NCBI RefSeq assembly: GCF_018402695.1
Contig: NZ_JAGYIM010000016.1
Span: 62,001 to 126,000 of the forward strand
Direction of reading: 5' to 3'
Source of the DNA: Arsukibacterium sp.
Lineage (GTDB): Bacteria; Pseudomonadota; Gammaproteobacteria; Enterobacterales; Alteromonadaceae
Length of the DNA stretch: 64,000 nt
In this document: positions 1-9,210 of the stretch, one piece after another
Layout of the letters: the number at the start of each line of letters is the position of its first letter
Numbering within the stretch: position 1 is the first letter of the stretch
The notes under the pieces: generated by a model
Databases searched by the model: none
What the model was told of the DNA's origin: nothing
What the model saw: only the letters and a program-made list of their open reading frames with translations
Position numbers and translations under genes: made by a program

Positions 1-388
1 ACAGCAGCGAAACACTGGCCGCCAACAACGCCAAACCAAATTCGTAACCGTTGTTGGCCATAAACAAGCCATTTTCAAAATGCACCGCGAAAATGGCGAC
101 TAGCATTGCTACCGCCAGGGCCGCTGCCGCCGGCCGGGTTAACAGGCCAACAATTAATGCCAGGCCGCCAAAAAACTCAGCCGCACCGGCCAGCAGCGCC
201 ATCAGCATCCCAGGACTTAAGCCAATACTATCCATCCAGCCGGCTGTGCCCTCAAGACCATAGCCGCCAAACCAGCCAAACAGCTTTTGCGCACCATGGG
301 CCGCAAATATAATGCCGATAGGAAGCCGTAGTGCCAGTGCCGACCAGCCGGCTTGGGTAGCAGTAAGTTTTGCAATCAATGTTTTCAT
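1..388 (-). CDS. DoxX family membrane protein (partial, runs off the window start)
   Basis: The minus-strand frame is open from an ATG at 388 to the window edge, giving about 129 codons without the C-terminus. The translation has the DoxX pattern: a hydrophobic segment with the AAHGAQKLFGWFGG motif near residues 30-43, then the GAAEFFGGLALIVGLLTR segment near residues 70-88. DoxX proteins are four-helix inner-membrane proteins linked to redox or quinone chemistry; the exact role is not known. It is divergent from a LysR regulator across 191 bases, the usual arrangement of a LysR target. E. coli YhaJ is likewise encoded near DoxX-type genes. Family assignment is firm; function is not. Confidence 0.85.
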   Translation of the reverse strand, partial: MKTLIAKLTATQAGWSALALRLPIGIIFAAHGAQKLFGWFGGYGLEGTAGWMDSIGLSPGMLMALLAGAAEFFGGLALIVGLLTRPAAAALAVAMLVAIFAVHFENGLFMANNGYEFGLALLAASVSLL

Positions 389-579
389 AAATCACCTGTC
401 AAAATATTTAATGGTTAAGTAAAGTGTTTTTGTTTACCCGACCGCTTACAACCTGTCGATGTGCTAAAGATAGCGCTATACTTGGCAATCAAAAAGCGGA
501 GACTTTTGTATCTATAGTTCAAATTTTTTGAATAATAAGGCCTTGCTATGGCGGTGGCTTGAAATAACTTGAGTAGGAT

Positions 580-1488
580 ATGCAGCAACTGATTAATTTA
601 GACGCGCTCAGAGCGCTGGATGCTATCGATCGCAAAGGTAGTTTTGCCGCGGCGGCCGAGGCGCTATATAAGGTACCGTCGGCACTTAGCTACACTATGG
701 CCCAGCTGGAGCAAAACCTTGGGGTAAGTTTGTTTGATCGCAGTAAACAAAAAGCCCGGTTGACCCCGGCCGGGCAGTTATTACTGCAACAAGGGCGCGA
801 GCTACTCAAAGCGGCTGATCAGCTGCAAAAAGCCGTGCAGCAACTGGACAGTGGTTGGGAAGCTGAGCTAACCCTGGCGCTGGACAGCGTGGTACCGGCC
901 GAGCCGGTTTTGGCGTTAATCAGCCAGTTCTTGCAACTGGGTAAGCTCACCCGGGTAGCAGTGCGCCAGGAAGTGCTGGCCGGCGGCTGGGAAGCATTGA
1001 ACACAGGCCGGGCCGATATTGCTATTGGCGTACCGGCAACCCAGCATAGCGGCGCTTACCATTTACAGCTGCTGGGCGAAGTGGAGTTTGTGTTTGCGGT
1101 TGCGCCGCATCACCCATTGGCGGAACGCGACAAAGTGATTAGCCTGGCCGATGTGCAACAGGAAACGGCGATAATTGTTGCCGACTCAGCCATTGATAGC
1201 CAGAAACTGTCCAGCGGCCTGTTCGATACCCGCCAAAAGGTGATTGTCGCCAATCTGGCGCAAAAAATTACTGCCCAGCAGCAAGGTTTAGGTGTCGGTT
1301 TTTTACCGCGGCATCTGATCCAGCAGCAACTGGCCCGCGGCGAGCTGATAGCCAAACAGCACACCATTCCGCGCGACAGCGCTAAGTTATACCTGGCCTG
1401 GCATAAACAACAGCAAGGCAATGCGCTCAGCTGGTTCTGCCAGCAGCTGTGCAGCTATCCTTGGCAGCAGGTGTTTAATACAAACTAA
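580..1488 (+). CDS. LysR-family transcriptional regulator, YhaJ-like
   Basis: 302 residues, the normal LysR length. The N-terminal winged helix-turn-helix spans about residues 5-65, with DAIDRKGSFAAAAEAL followed by VPSALSYTMAQLEQ and LFDRS. The C-terminal part is a periplasmic-binding-like effector domain. The pattern around the helix-turn-helix closely resembles E. coli YhaJ as I remember it. It is divergent from the doxX gene and is probably its regulator, with the operator expected between 389 and 579; I could not pick a convincing T-N11-A site. Its stop codon overlaps the stop of the convergent MFS gene by four bases. The ATG at 580 is preceded by a weak purine-rich stretch (gagtagga). 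Confidence 0.85.
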   Translation: MQQLINLDALRALDAIDRKGSFAAAAEALYKVPSALSYTMAQLEQNLGVSLFDRSKQKARLTPAGQLLLQQGRELLKAADQLQKAVQQLDSGWEAELTLALDSVVPAEPVLALISQFLQLGKLTRVAVRQEVLAGGWEALNTGRADIAIGVPATQHSGAYHLQLLGEVEFVFAVAPHHPLAERDKVISLADVQQETAIIVADSAIDSQKLSSGLFDTRQKVIVANLAQKITAQQQGLGVGFLPRHLIQQQLARGELIAKQHTIPRDSAKLYLAWHKQQQGNALSWFCQQLCSYPWQQVFNTN

Positions 1489-2840
1489 TCGTCAGCTGGC
1501 ACTGCCGGTCGGGTTACTTCGGCTGATGATCGCGGGGATCCGACGTTGTCTGGCGTGGCCGGTTCAGTGTCGTCAATGATGTCAGGCTGGGCAGGGTAGC
1601 TGGGCTTATGGTCCTCTACCCATTGCTCGTCCTGGCGTGGGTCCAGTTGGGCCAGTGATGCACCCGAAGCGGCCGGTACCGCCACATACACACTTAAGTT
1701 TTCGTTGGCGATACGCTCGGCCGTGAGTGCATAGCCGCCCAGTAGCAGTGCTGCTACGGCCAGCACGGTGAAAAACAGTCCGCCCGAGATACCTAATACC
1801 GCGCCCAACAGCAATGGTGCTAAAAAAGAGCCGATACCATAGGCAAACAGCAAGCTGCGGCTGACTTCCACTAAATCTTTGCCGTGATCTAAGCGGTCAT
1901 TGGCCCGGGCGACACTTAGCGGATAAATACTGAACAGGCTGGTACCGAGTAAAAAACCCAGCAAATAAAACAGCCAGACCTGACTGGCGAATAAGGCAAG
2001 CAGTATGCAAATAGCAAAACTGAATAAGCCGGCCCAGGCCAGCAACTTACGCCGGCCGTAGCGGTCTGACAGCGTGCCAACCGGCCATTGTGCCAGCAAG
2101 CCGCCTAATATAGAAATTGCCATAAAGGTTGCTACCACTGCTTGTTGGCCGTAGGTATTTAGCACAAACACCGGCACCATAGTGTAAAAGCCACCAACAA
2201 AAAAGCCACCGATAACACTGCCCACCAGCGCCAGCGGCGCAATATGCAGAACCTTAGGTAAGCTGTAGCGCTGAAAAGGAGGCAATACCGGTTGGCTGAT
2301 GCGGGTAATGGCCACTAAAAACAGTGACGCCAGCACCAGCACCGAGCCCAGCACAAACACCACATGCGAGCTGATATCCATCCCTAAAATCAGCTGACCT
2401 ATGGCAGTGGCCAGAAAGAACACCACCGTATATACCGCCAGCACCCGGCCGCGATCGTCCGAGCTGCTTTTTTCATTCAGCCAGCTTTCCAGCACAATGA
2501 GCAGCGCATAAAAAGCAAAGCCTGACAGCAGGCGTAAAGCGGCCCAGAACCCGGGATGATAAAATAATGTATGGCCGAGAAAGGCCATCACCATGATTGC
2601 TGAAAAAGCCGAAAAGCTGCGGGCATGGCCAACGGAGACAATCAGCTTCTGGCTGAACACCGCCGCCAATAAGGCACCCAGAAAAAATGCCGAGTTAATC
2701 AAACCAATGGCCATTTCCGACAGGCCGGCCTGCTTTAAATACAGGCCGATATAGGTCATTAGCATGCCATAGCCGGTGGCCAGAAAGGCAATAGAGATAA
2801 ATAATGACGATATAGGCAACAACGCTTGTCTGAAAAACAC
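1485..2840 (-). CDS. MFS transporter with acidic cytoplasmic tail
   Basis: 451 residues with about twelve hydrophobic segments and an MFS loop motif (GTLSDRYGRRK) between helices 8 and 9; DDRGRVLAVYT is the matching region in the first half. The first helix is preceded by a short N-terminus, and the last 60 residues form a hydrophilic, proline- and acid-rich tail predicted to lie in the cytoplasm. It resembles the YcaD-type MFS group, whose substrates are unknown. The gene is convergent with the LysR gene, so shared regulation with doxX is not implied. Substrate cannot be read from sequence. Confidence 0.8.
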   Translation of the reverse strand: MFFRQALLPISSLFISIAFLATGYGMLMTYIGLYLKQAGLSEMAIGLINSAFFLGALLAAVFSQKLIVSVGHARSFSAFSAIMVMAFLGHTLFYHPGFWAALRLLSGFAFYALLIVLESWLNEKSSSDDRGRVLAVYTVVFFLATAIGQLILGMDISSHVVFVLGSVLVLASLFLVAITRISQPVLPPFQRYSLPKVLHIAPLALVGSVIGGFFVGGFYTMVPVFVLNTYGQQAVVATFMAISILGGLLAQWPVGTLSDRYGRRKLLAWAGLFSFAICILLALFASQVWLFYLLGFLLGTSLFSIYPLSVARANDRLDHGKDLVEVSRSLLFAYGIGSFLAPLLLGAVLGISGGLFFTVLAVAALLLGGYALTAERIANENLSVYVAVPAASGASLAQLDPRQDEQWVEDHKPSYPAQPDIIDDTEPATPDNVGSPRSSAEVTRPAVPADD

Positions 2841-3024
2841 GGCCTTCTCACTTTTAGTAAAATTATGGCTTAACCATAGTTACAGTTAATACGTCAGGCA
2901 AGCGCCCGAGTTTACGACATGGCCTGCTTCTCGCTGGCCAGCCCTTGAGACAGCCAGGGTTAGCCCCCATTGCCACTATAAGTATATTGTTTGGCAAACA
3001 CGCCTGTGGCGTGGCGGAGTATTG

Positions 3025-4011
3025 ATGATCCCGTTATCTGTTCTTGATCTGGCGCCGGTTGCCGCCAATAGCACCATTGCCGACAGCTTTGCAGCCAGTA
3101 AAGCATTAGCCCGGCATACCGAAGCGCTGGGCTATCACCGTTACTGGCTGGCCGAGCATCATAATATGCCAGGCATCGCCAGCGCCGCGACCTCATTACT
3201 GATAAGCCATTTAGCTGCCGCTACTTCGCGTATCCGGTTGGGGGCCGGCGGTATCATGCTGCCGAATCACTCACCGCTGGTGATAGCAGAGCAATTTGGC
3301 ACCCTGGCAACCTTATACCCCAACCGGATAGATTTAGGCTTAGGCCGGGCGCCGGGCAGCGATCAGGCCACAGCACGGGCTTTACACCGACATAAAACGG
3401 AGACTGAAGCGCAGTTTCCGGCCGATATAGCAGAGTTGCAACAATATTTTGGCCCAGCCAAACCGGATCAGTTGGTGCAGGCGGTACCGGGCCAGAACCT
3501 CAATGTACCATTATGGATATTAGGCTCCAGTTTGTATGGTGCCCAGCTGGCCGCGCAACTGGGGCTGCCTTATGCGTTTGCCTCACATTTTGCCCCGGCG
3601 ATGATGCGCCAGGCGGCGGCTTTGTATCGCCAGCATTTTAAACCGTCAGCCCAGCTGGATAAACCTTACCTGATGCTGGCGCTGAATGTGTTTGCTGCTG
3701 ATACAGCAACTGAAGCAAAACGGCTGTTTAGCTCGCTGCAACAGCAGTTTGTTAACCTGGTAAGAGGAACGCCCGGCTTACTGCCAGCGCCGGTCGATAA
3801 CATGGACAGCATTTGGCAGCCGCATGAAAAAGCTTATGTGCAAAGTGCCCTGGCCTGCTCCGTGGTGGGTGATGCTGCTACGGTAAAGCAAGGCATTAGC
3901 GATTTTATTGCCGAGCATCAGCCAGACGAGCTGATGTTGACCAGCATGATGCATGACCCTGCTGCACGCCAAACCAGTTACGGGATAGCGGCAGAGCTTA
4001 TCAGTGGTTAG
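3025..4011 (+). CDS. Luciferase-like flavin monooxygenase (LLM family)
   Basis: About 328 residues starting with [13 protein letters not shown], typical of the bacterial luciferase-like group that includes E. coli YhbW. Markers are [17 protein letters not shown] near residue 45, a region with [16 protein letters not shown] near 75, and GLGRAPGSD near 112. These form a TIM barrel binding FMN or F420; here FMN is likely. The start is the ATG at 3025, because GGAG lies at 3016-3019 with good spacing; a TTG one codon earlier is possible. It is a monocistronic gene between two unrelated minus-strand or hypothetical genes. Physiological substrate unknown. Confidence 0.85.
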   Translation: MIPLSVLDLAPVAANSTIADSFAASKALARHTEALGYHRYWLAEHHNMPGIASAATSLLISHLAAATSRIRLGAGGIMLPNHSPLVIAEQFGTLATLYPNRIDLGLGRAPGSDQATARALHRHKTETEAQFPADIAELQQYFGPAKPDQLVQAVPGQNLNVPLWILGSSLYGAQLAAQLGLPYAFASHFAPAMMRQAAALYRQHFKPSAQLDKPYLMLALNVFAADTATEAKRLFSSLQQQFVNLVRGTPGLLPAPVDNMDSIWQPHEKAYVQSALACSVVGDAATVKQGISDFIAEHQPDELMLTSMMHDPAARQTSYGIAAELISG

Positions 4012-4097
4012 CATAACGCCATGTTGAATCGACAAGCTTTGAAAACTCGCCCTGTTTCCTTAGGGGGGGTATAACATATTATATATATTTTTTGTTA

Positions 4098-4433
4098 ATG
4101 GTTGAGTTGGCTATGTTTGAGTATCAGGAATGGCAGGGTATGCTTTACGGGGTATTTAGCCTGCTACTAATAATCGGCATACCGGTGTTGATAAACCGTT
4201 TGTTGCACATAACCTATCCGAAAGCCATTTTTATGCTGTTTGCCAGTTGCATCATCTTTATGGCGGTTGACCGGTTAATTCACAGTCTGATTTTCAACAT
4301 CGCTATTAAAGTTGATCCGCTAAACGATTTTTTTGGGATGCTGGTGCCGGTGTATGTTTTTGTCAGTGCGTTGGTTGTTGATGTTATTGCAATGTCCTGG
4401 CAAAGGATTAAAAAACGTCAGTCCTCGTTGTAG
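4098..4433 (+). CDS. Small hypothetical membrane protein
   Basis: About 111 residues with three clear hydrophobic segments: GMLYGVFSLLLIIGIPVLI, AIFMLFASCIIFMAV and VPVYVFVSALVVDVIAM. The C-terminus is basic (RIKKRQSSL), suggesting a cytoplasmic end. I do not recognise a family. Alternative starts are ATG 4113 and TTG 4092. The upstream region is AT-rich with a run of seven G residues near 4064. It ends five bases before the stop of the convergent racemase gene. Confidence 0.55.
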   Translation: MVELAMFEYQEWQGMLYGVFSLLLIIGIPVLINRLLHITYPKAIFMLFASCIIFMAVDRLIHSLIFNIAIKVDPLNDFFGMLVPVYVFVSALVVDVIAMSWQRIKKRQSSL

Positions 4434-4438
4434 GCTCA

Positions 4439-5131
4439 TCACCGCAAAGCCAATTCAGCGGCGCTGCGGGCATGAATACTGGTGGTGTCAAATAGCGGTA
4501 CTGCTGCATCTTGCTCTGACACCAGCAGAGAGATTTCGGTGCAGCCAAGAATAATGGCCTCTGCGCCTTGCGCGGCAAGCTGGGCAATGATCTGGCGATA
4601 TTGCGCTCTGGATTCTGGCAGTACTTTACCCAGACAGAGCTCGTCATAAATTATCTGGTGCACTTGCTGGCGTGCTTTTTGTTCCGGAATGAGTACCTTA
4701 AGGCCGTGCTGCTCTGTTAGCCGAGCGGTGTAGAAAGACTGTTCCATAGTGAATTGGGTGCCTAACAGGCCAACGGTTTTGTAGCCTGATGCCTTAATTG
4801 CCATAGCCGTGGCGTCAGCAATATGTAGCAGTGGCAGAGTTGTCGCGTTCTCAATAGCGGCTGCCACTTTATGCATGGTGTTGGTACACAGCACAATAAA
4901 GTCGGCGCCAGCAGCTTCAAGGCGGCTGGCGGCATCGGCCAGCAGCTGCCCGGCAGCTTGCCAGTCGCCAGCGCGTTGCATACGCTCAATTTCGGCAAAA
5001 TTTACGCTATATAAGACAATTTTGGCCGAGTGTAACCCACCAAGCTGTTGCTTAATTTTTTCATTAATTATGCGGTAATAAGGAATGGTCGACTGCCAAC
5101 TCATCCCGCCCAGTAAGCCAATTGTTTTCAT
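4439..5131 (-). CDS. Aspartate/glutamate racemase family protein
   Basis: 230 residues, typical length. The N-terminus MKTIGLLGGMSWQST is diagnostic of the aspartate racemase group (E. coli YgeA-like). The two catalytic cysteines are visible: VLCTNTMH near residue 80 and LGCTEI near residue 194. These enzymes use the two cysteines for PLP-independent racemisation of acidic or related amino acids; substrate here is not determined. The gene stands alone on the minus strand and is preceded by a stem-loop at 5152-5174. Confidence 0.88.
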   Translation of the reverse strand: MKTIGLLGGMSWQSTIPYYRIINEKIKQQLGGLHSAKIVLYSVNFAEIERMQRAGDWQAAGQLLADAASRLEAAGADFIVLCTNTMHKVAAAIENATTLPLLHIADATAMAIKASGYKTVGLLGTQFTMEQSFYTARLTEQHGLKVLIPEQKARQQVHQIIYDELCLGKVLPESRAQYRQIIAQLAAQGAEAIILGCTEISLLVSEQDAAVPLFDTTSIHARSAAELALR

Positions 5132-5444
5132 ATGTGGTTACTCAAAAAGCAAAAGCCAGCATCATGCTGGCTTTGAAATTATTTAACTATAAATAATTTT
5201 GAGGGTCAGATCCAACAAACGCTAAAAGGCTGCTACTCGGATTATCACAAATCCAACGCTATGTTTGCTTTACGTGTTCTAAGTCAGATTCACTCAGTCT
5301 ATAGCAATACGGCTTTGGTTTTGTCATTCCCAGCTGACTAGTAACTATCACTGAAAATTTAAACAAATACATCATTAACAATTTATTTATTAATATGTCT
5401 CGATAAATTATCATTATGGCTTTTGAAAGTTTAAGGAAAAAGCC
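5132..5444. other. Intergenic region with one stem-loop and AT-rich promoter-like DNA
   Basis: This 313-base gap holds a perfect 11-base inverted repeat at 5152-5162 / 5164-5174. On the minus strand it is followed by a T-rich run, so it could act as an intrinsic terminator or a leader hairpin for the racemase gene. From about 5330 to 5430 the DNA is AT-rich and probably contains the promoter for the plus-strand papain-fold gene at 5445. A minus-strand frame from 5459 to 5259 has no family features and I do not call it. Confidence 0.5.
5152..5174 (-). terminator. Stem-loop with T-rich minus-strand flank
   Basis: AAAGCCAGCAT at 5152-5162 pairs with ATGCTGGCTTT at 5164-5174. On the minus strand the stem runs into TTTTGCTTTTTG. 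It lies just upstream of the racemase start, so it either ends an upstream minus-strand transcript or attenuates the racemase. Confidence 0.5.
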
Positions 5445-5900
5445 ATGGTAAAGGTACATATTTGGTTAAGGGATGAACAACATGTAGGTCACGCGGCCCT
5501 TACGATAAGAGATGTCTATGTCAGCTTCTGGCCAGATGGCGATGCTGGTAAAAAAGACTTAAAAATAAAAACCAGTCACCCGGGTGCTTATGTCGAAACG
5601 CTGGCACAAGATATCATCAATGAGGGAGGCCGCAAGCCCATCACAATTGATGTAGCCAACCTAAATGAGGTTGCGATGCTGCATTATGTAAACTATTTAC
5701 AAAATAACGTACCGCGCTATCAACTTGCCCGCCATAATTGTTCGCATTTAGTGGTTGATATACTGCAAAAAGGCGCTAGTAAAAAACCAACATTTAAACC
5801 TAACGCAGCAGAGTATGCTAAAGTCGGTCGCATATTGGGTTACGGTATATGGACTCCGGCAAACGTAATGCGCTATGCAAACGAACTGAAATCAGCATGA
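5445..5900 (+). CDS. Papain-fold (permuted NlpC/P60 or LRAT-like) small protein
   Basis: 151 residues without signal peptide or membrane segment. Two short motifs look catalytic: His16 in VGHAALTI and Cys99 in RHNCSHLVVDIL. The His-first, NC-second order is that of circularly permuted papain-fold proteins (NlpC/P60-like, LRAT-like, DUF4105). These act as thiol hydrolases or acyltransferases. The stop overlaps the next start as ATGA, so it is translationally coupled to an HDAC11-like deacylase. Upstream SD-like AAGGAAAAAGCC supports the ATG at 5445. Family level is an inference from the two motifs; the reaction is unknown. Confidence 0.6.
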   Translation: MVKVHIWLRDEQHVGHAALTIRDVYVSFWPDGDAGKKDLKIKTSHPGAYVETLAQDIINEGGRKPITIDVANLNEVAMLHYVNYLQNNVPRYQLARHNCSHLVVDILQKGASKKPTFKPNAAEYAKVGRILGYGIWTPANVMRYANELKSA

Positions 5901-6805
5901 AGATTATCTACCACGAAAATTTCAATATCGATGTTGGTATTTTTAAATTCCTGCATCCGTTTGATGGCTGTAAATTTCGTAAAGTGCGGGCGGCACTGAA
6001 CGATGCAGATGTTGTTGCACCTGATGCTGCTATTGCTGAACCAGCTATTCTCAGCTCAGTAAATGAACTGTTAAAAATACAGCTGAAAGACAAAGCAGCA
6101 TTATGTCGGGCGTTGGAAATTCCTAAAATACCTTTTTTGTCATTTTCGTGGCTGGACAGCCGCATCCTTGGGCCTATGCGTTGGGGGGTTGCTGGCACGT
6201 TAGCAGCAAGCAGGTTAGCGCTTGCTGGCGAGGATGCCTGGAACCTGGCTGGTGGCTATCACCATGCCAGCCCACATCGGATGGAAGGCTTTTGTATTTA
6301 TAACGATATTGGCATCAGCTATCAGCAACTGCTGGCAAGTAGCGAGCTAACGGCGGCCGACCGAATTCTGATTATTGATATCGATGCCCATCACGGTAAC
6401 GGCAATGCCCGCACTTTTCATGACAATAGCAACGTTACCCTGCTCGATGTGTATAACCAGGATATTTATCCCATTACACCGGTCAGCCGGCAGCGGGTGG
6501 ATATCCCGGTACCTTTGCCAAATGGCACCGGTGGTGAGTTATATCTAAATAAACTTCGCGGCGCGCTGGAGCTGCTTACTGGCGGATATAAACTGGCCTT
6601 CGTAGTAGCAGGTACCGATGTCCTGGCAACCGATCCGCTGGGTGGCTTAAAGCTAAGCATTGCAGCTGTAGCACAAAGCCATAAGCTGGTGTACCAGCGT
6701 TTAAAAGCGCTGAATATTCCCACGGTATTTTTAGGTGGCGGCGGCTATGGCAAAGATAGCGCAGCAGCAATAGTGGCAGGGATTAAAACGGTAGCTGTTA
6801 GCTGA
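5897..6805 (+). CDS. Histone deacetylase superfamily protein, HDAC11-like
   Basis: 302 residues from the ATG at 5897, which overlaps the upstream stop as ATGA; a start at 5849 would embed 16 extra residues inside the upstream gene. Zn-hydrolase signatures are complete: YHHASPHRMEGFCIYND (tandem catalytic histidines), IDIDAHHGNGNARTF (metal ligands Asp and His), GTDVLATDPLGGLKLS (third ligand Asp) and the C-terminal GGGGY. The pattern is that of class IV HDAC11-like bacterial proteins, which in eukaryotes prefer long-chain acyl-lysine. Substrate here could be acyl-protein, acyl-polyamine or a small amide. Coupling to a thiol papain-fold enzyme is the odd feature. Confidence 0.88.
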   Translation: MKIIYHENFNIDVGIFKFLHPFDGCKFRKVRAALNDADVVAPDAAIAEPAILSSVNELLKIQLKDKAALCRALEIPKIPFLSFSWLDSRILGPMRWGVAGTLAASRLALAGEDAWNLAGGYHHASPHRMEGFCIYNDIGISYQQLLASSELTAADRILIIDIDAHHGNGNARTFHDNSNVTLLDVYNQDIYPITPVSRQRVDIPVPLPNGTGGELYLNKLRGALELLTGGYKLAFVVAGTDVLATDPLGGLKLSIAAVAQSHKLVYQRLKALNIPTVFLGGGGYGKDSAAAIVAGIKTVAVS

Positions 6806-6844
6806 GCGTTACAGACACAGTCTTAACAAAATGGACAGGCAGGC

Positions 6845-7141
6845 ATGACTTCATCAACAATCAAAGTAAGAAATATACCCAAAGCAACGGCAGTTTTTTT
6901 TGATATCGTGCTGCGTTCTAAGCCAATTTTTCTTGGTTATCAAATACTGATTTTAGCAGTGGTCCTTGCTGCAATTACGCTTGAAAGTAATAATTATATT
7001 GGTCGTATAGCCCTGTATTGGGTGGTCGGTATTTCTCTGACAACGAGTTACTTATTTTTAGCGCTGGCTCCTTGGGTAAATAATCAATTCAGATGGATTT
7101 TGGTGTTAATTCTTACCGTTGTGTTGTTTAAATGGTGGTAG
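6845..7141 (+). CDS. Small hypothetical membrane protein
   Basis: 98 residues with three hydrophobic segments (LGYQILILAVVLAAITL, IALYWVVGISLTTSYLFLALA and WILVLILTVVLF) after a short polar N-terminus. GGCAGGCATG just before the start gives a modest ribosome-binding site. It follows the HDAC-like gene by 39 bases and could share its transcript. No family recognised. Confidence 0.5.
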   Translation: MTSSTIKVRNIPKATAVFFDIVLRSKPIFLGYQILILAVVLAAITLESNNYIGRIALYWVVGISLTTSYLFLALAPWVNNQFRWILVLILTVVLFKWW

Positions 7142-7184
7142 TAAAAGTCACAACAAACAGTTAGCGGGTAGCCTACAAATAAAA

Positions 7185-7205
7185 AAGCCAGCACTCGGCT
7201 GGCTT
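7185..7205. terminator. Bidirectional terminator between convergent genes
   Basis: AAGCCAGC at 7185-7192 pairs with GCTGGCTT at 7198-7205 with a five-base loop. An A-run lies on the left (7179-7186) and pyrimidines on the right, fitting a terminator for the minus-strand TerB-like gene and possibly for the plus-strand gene. Confidence 0.65.
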
Positions 7206-7226
7206 CTCTAATACATCTATTTGTTA

Positions 7227-7574
7227 CTACAACATCTGCACTAGCATGTCATACAGTCGGCGCTCTTGCTGGGCTTCTTCGCCGTCGCTTTGCATTATTT
7301 GCCTGGCGGTATCAAGTGCTTGTTGCTTATCAAACTGCAGTGCCGGTTTCAGGGTGGTTAAGTAGGCTTCTACCTGATTACTGCTGATGGCCTGGCGTAT
7401 ATCAGCCATGGCCTGGCTTTGCACGGCGGTAATGCTGTTCACTCCATCCCAATCCAGTTTATCGCCAATTTCATCAACCAGCTCTTGCTCATTCAGCCGA
7501 ATTTTACCGTCAATCCGGTACATCAGAATGGCCAGTTTCAGCAGTGCTTCATTAAAATCTTGTTGGTTTGCCAT
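7227..7574 (-). CDS. TerB-like tellurite-resistance family protein
   Basis: 115 residues, all helical in appearance. The N-terminus (LLKLAILMYRIDGKIRLNEQELVDEI) has the hydrophobic and acidic pattern of TerB domains, where acidic residues can bind metal. It is last in a minus-strand run after a NfeD-like and an SPFH gene, 22 bases behind the latter, and probably shares their transcript. TerB-like proteins are linked to membrane stress and metal stress, but the role is not established. Family assignment is moderately sure. Confidence 0.6.
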   Translation of the reverse strand: MANQQDFNEALLKLAILMYRIDGKIRLNEQELVDEIGDKLDWDGVNSITAVQSQAMADIRQAISSNQVEAYLTTLKPALQFDKQQALDTARQIMQSDGEEAQQERRLYDMLVQML

Positions 7575-7596
7575 ACATTACTCCTTTGGTTGTGGC

Positions 7597-8535
7597 TTAT
7601 TTGCCACCCGGCCGGGCTATTTTCAGGATTTCGGTCAGGCCGGCGACGGCGCCGCCGATATTGGCTAGTTCGGCTGGTACTATCATGGTGTTGTTGGCTT
7701 TGGCCAGGTTACCGAACTCTTTAACGTATTGCTCGGCCACCCGCAGGCTAACGGCCTCTTGGCCACCGGGGTGGTTAATGGCTTCGGCAATCTGGCGGAT
7801 ACCTTCGGCGGTAGCAATAGCGATAAGCTCAATTTCGCGGGCACGCCCTTCAGCTTCGTTAATTTGGCGCATTTTGTCACCTTCAGACAGGTTAATCACT
7901 TCCTGCTTCTGGCCTTCAGACACGTTAATCATCGCCTGACGTTCACCTTCTGATTTAGCAATTGCGGCCCGGCGTTCCCGCTCGGCGCGCATTTGCTGCT
8001 CTAAGGCATCTTTAATGCTAAGAGGCAGTTCAATATCAGAAATTTCATAACGCAGTACTTTAATGCCCCAGGGTGAGGCGGCTTCGTCCAGCGCTTTTAC
8101 TACCTCTTCGTTAATTTTGGCCCGCTCTTCAAAGGTTTTATCCAGGTCGGTCTGGCCAATCACTGAACGCATAGTCGTTTGCGCCAGCTGTGATGATGCG
8201 TAGCGGTAGTCATTAATGCCGTAACTGGCTTTGTGCGGGTCGACGACCTGTAAATACAGCACGCCGTTAATGCCAACCTGAATGTTGTCTTTGGTAACAC
8301 AGGTCTGACGCTCTACGTCTATTACTTCTTCTTTTAAGCTGTGGGTATAGGCCACTTTATCAACAAAAGGAATAAGAATATGAAAACCCGAGTCGAGGGT
8401 GCGTGAGTATTTACCCAGGCGCTCTATGACGAAGTTGGTTTTCTGGGGTACCACCCGGGCGGTTTTGATAACGGTAATTACCACCGCCAGGGCGAAACCC
8501 AGCGTCAGTATGGTTTGGATATTGAGTTCTTCCAT
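7597..8535 (-). CDS. SPFH/band 7 membrane scaffold protein (QmcA / paraslipin type)
   Basis: 312 residues: an N-terminal membrane segment (TILTLGFALAVVITVI, residues 8-23), the SPFH domain beginning VVPQKTNFVIERLGKY, and a long charged coiled coil rich in Glu, Arg and Ala (about residues 180-260), then a C-terminal AELANIGGAVAGL segment. Such proteins form flotillin-like microdomain scaffolds and oligomerise through the coiled coil. The partner NfeD gene lies 27 bases upstream, the standard pairing. Confidence 0.92.
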   Translation of the reverse strand: MEELNIQTILTLGFALAVVITVIKTARVVPQKTNFVIERLGKYSRTLDSGFHILIPFVDKVAYTHSLKEEVIDVERQTCVTKDNIQVGINGVLYLQVVDPHKASYGINDYRYASSQLAQTTMRSVIGQTDLDKTFEERAKINEEVVKALDEAASPWGIKVLRYEISDIELPLSIKDALEQQMRAERERRAAIAKSEGERQAMINVSEGQKQEVINLSEGDKMRQINEAEGRAREIELIAIATAEGIRQIAEAINHPGGQEAVSLRVAEQYVKEFGNLAKANNTMIVPAELANIGGAVAGLTEILKIARPGGK

Positions 8536-8562
8536 CGTTCGTCTTCCCTTTTTTGCTAATAA

Positions 8563-9009
8563 TTAAACGGGTTGTTGCGCTGATACAATTAAATGAATGC
8601 CTTCGTTGGCAATCACCCAGGCCACTTCGCCGGCTTTCAACGGCTCGCTGGAGCGGGCGTCCCATTGCACACCATTTAACACCACCCGGCCGGCACCTTG
8701 CTGAAAATCGGCCAGCACTATCACCCGGTTGCCAATATCGTCTTTTAAGCGGCTGGGTTGCTCACCTTTGTCGGCGACATAGCCGGTAAACCAGCGTTTA
8801 AAGTGGCCACGGGCCAATAGCAGCAGCGCCAGGCTGACCACGCCGAAAATAAGGTATTGCATGGTGGCTGATTCAATCCAGCCAAGCTGCAACAATATAC
8901 CGACCACAATAGCGCCAATACCCAAAAACACCGCAACAATACTGGTTGCCAGCAGTTCCGACAGAATTAACAGCACGCCAACGATGATCCAGATCATTGC
9001 GATACTCAT
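8563..9009 (-). CDS. NfeD family membrane protein
   Basis: 148 residues: hydrophobic helices at about 5-25, 28-45 and 50-67, followed by an OB-fold C-terminus (DIGNRVIVLADFQQGAGRVVLNGVQWDAR, here cited in part). This is the short NfeD1b form that pairs with SPFH proteins, as seen directly downstream. It is first in the minus-strand operon with the SPFH and TerB-like genes. The promoter should lie between 9010 and 9120. Confidence 0.9.
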   Translation of the reverse strand: MSIAMIWIIVGVLLILSELLATSIVAVFLGIGAIVVGILLQLGWIESATMQYLIFGVVSLALLLLARGHFKRWFTGYVADKGEQPSRLKDDIGNRVIVLADFQQGAGRVVLNGVQWDARSSEPLKAGEVAWVIANEGIHLIVSAQQPV

Positions 9010-9210
9010 AGCTTTATCCTGTGTAAGTCATTTAGCCGCAAACAGTAACTGATGTTAGTTTAAAGGGTCAATCTATTTAATGGTTTGATGATGTTTCATT
9101 TGTAAGAAACTATAACGGCTGTATTTGGCGGTGATGCAGCTTGTTGTCTGCCGCAATGGCCGTTATGTTAGTGGTCATTATGTTGAGGAATATCAAAAAG
9201 AAGCAGAACT

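Noticed and set aside
5259-5459. Minus-strand 66-residue frame
   Set aside because: No ribosome-binding site or family trait, and it overlaps a gene start; AT-rich chance frame.
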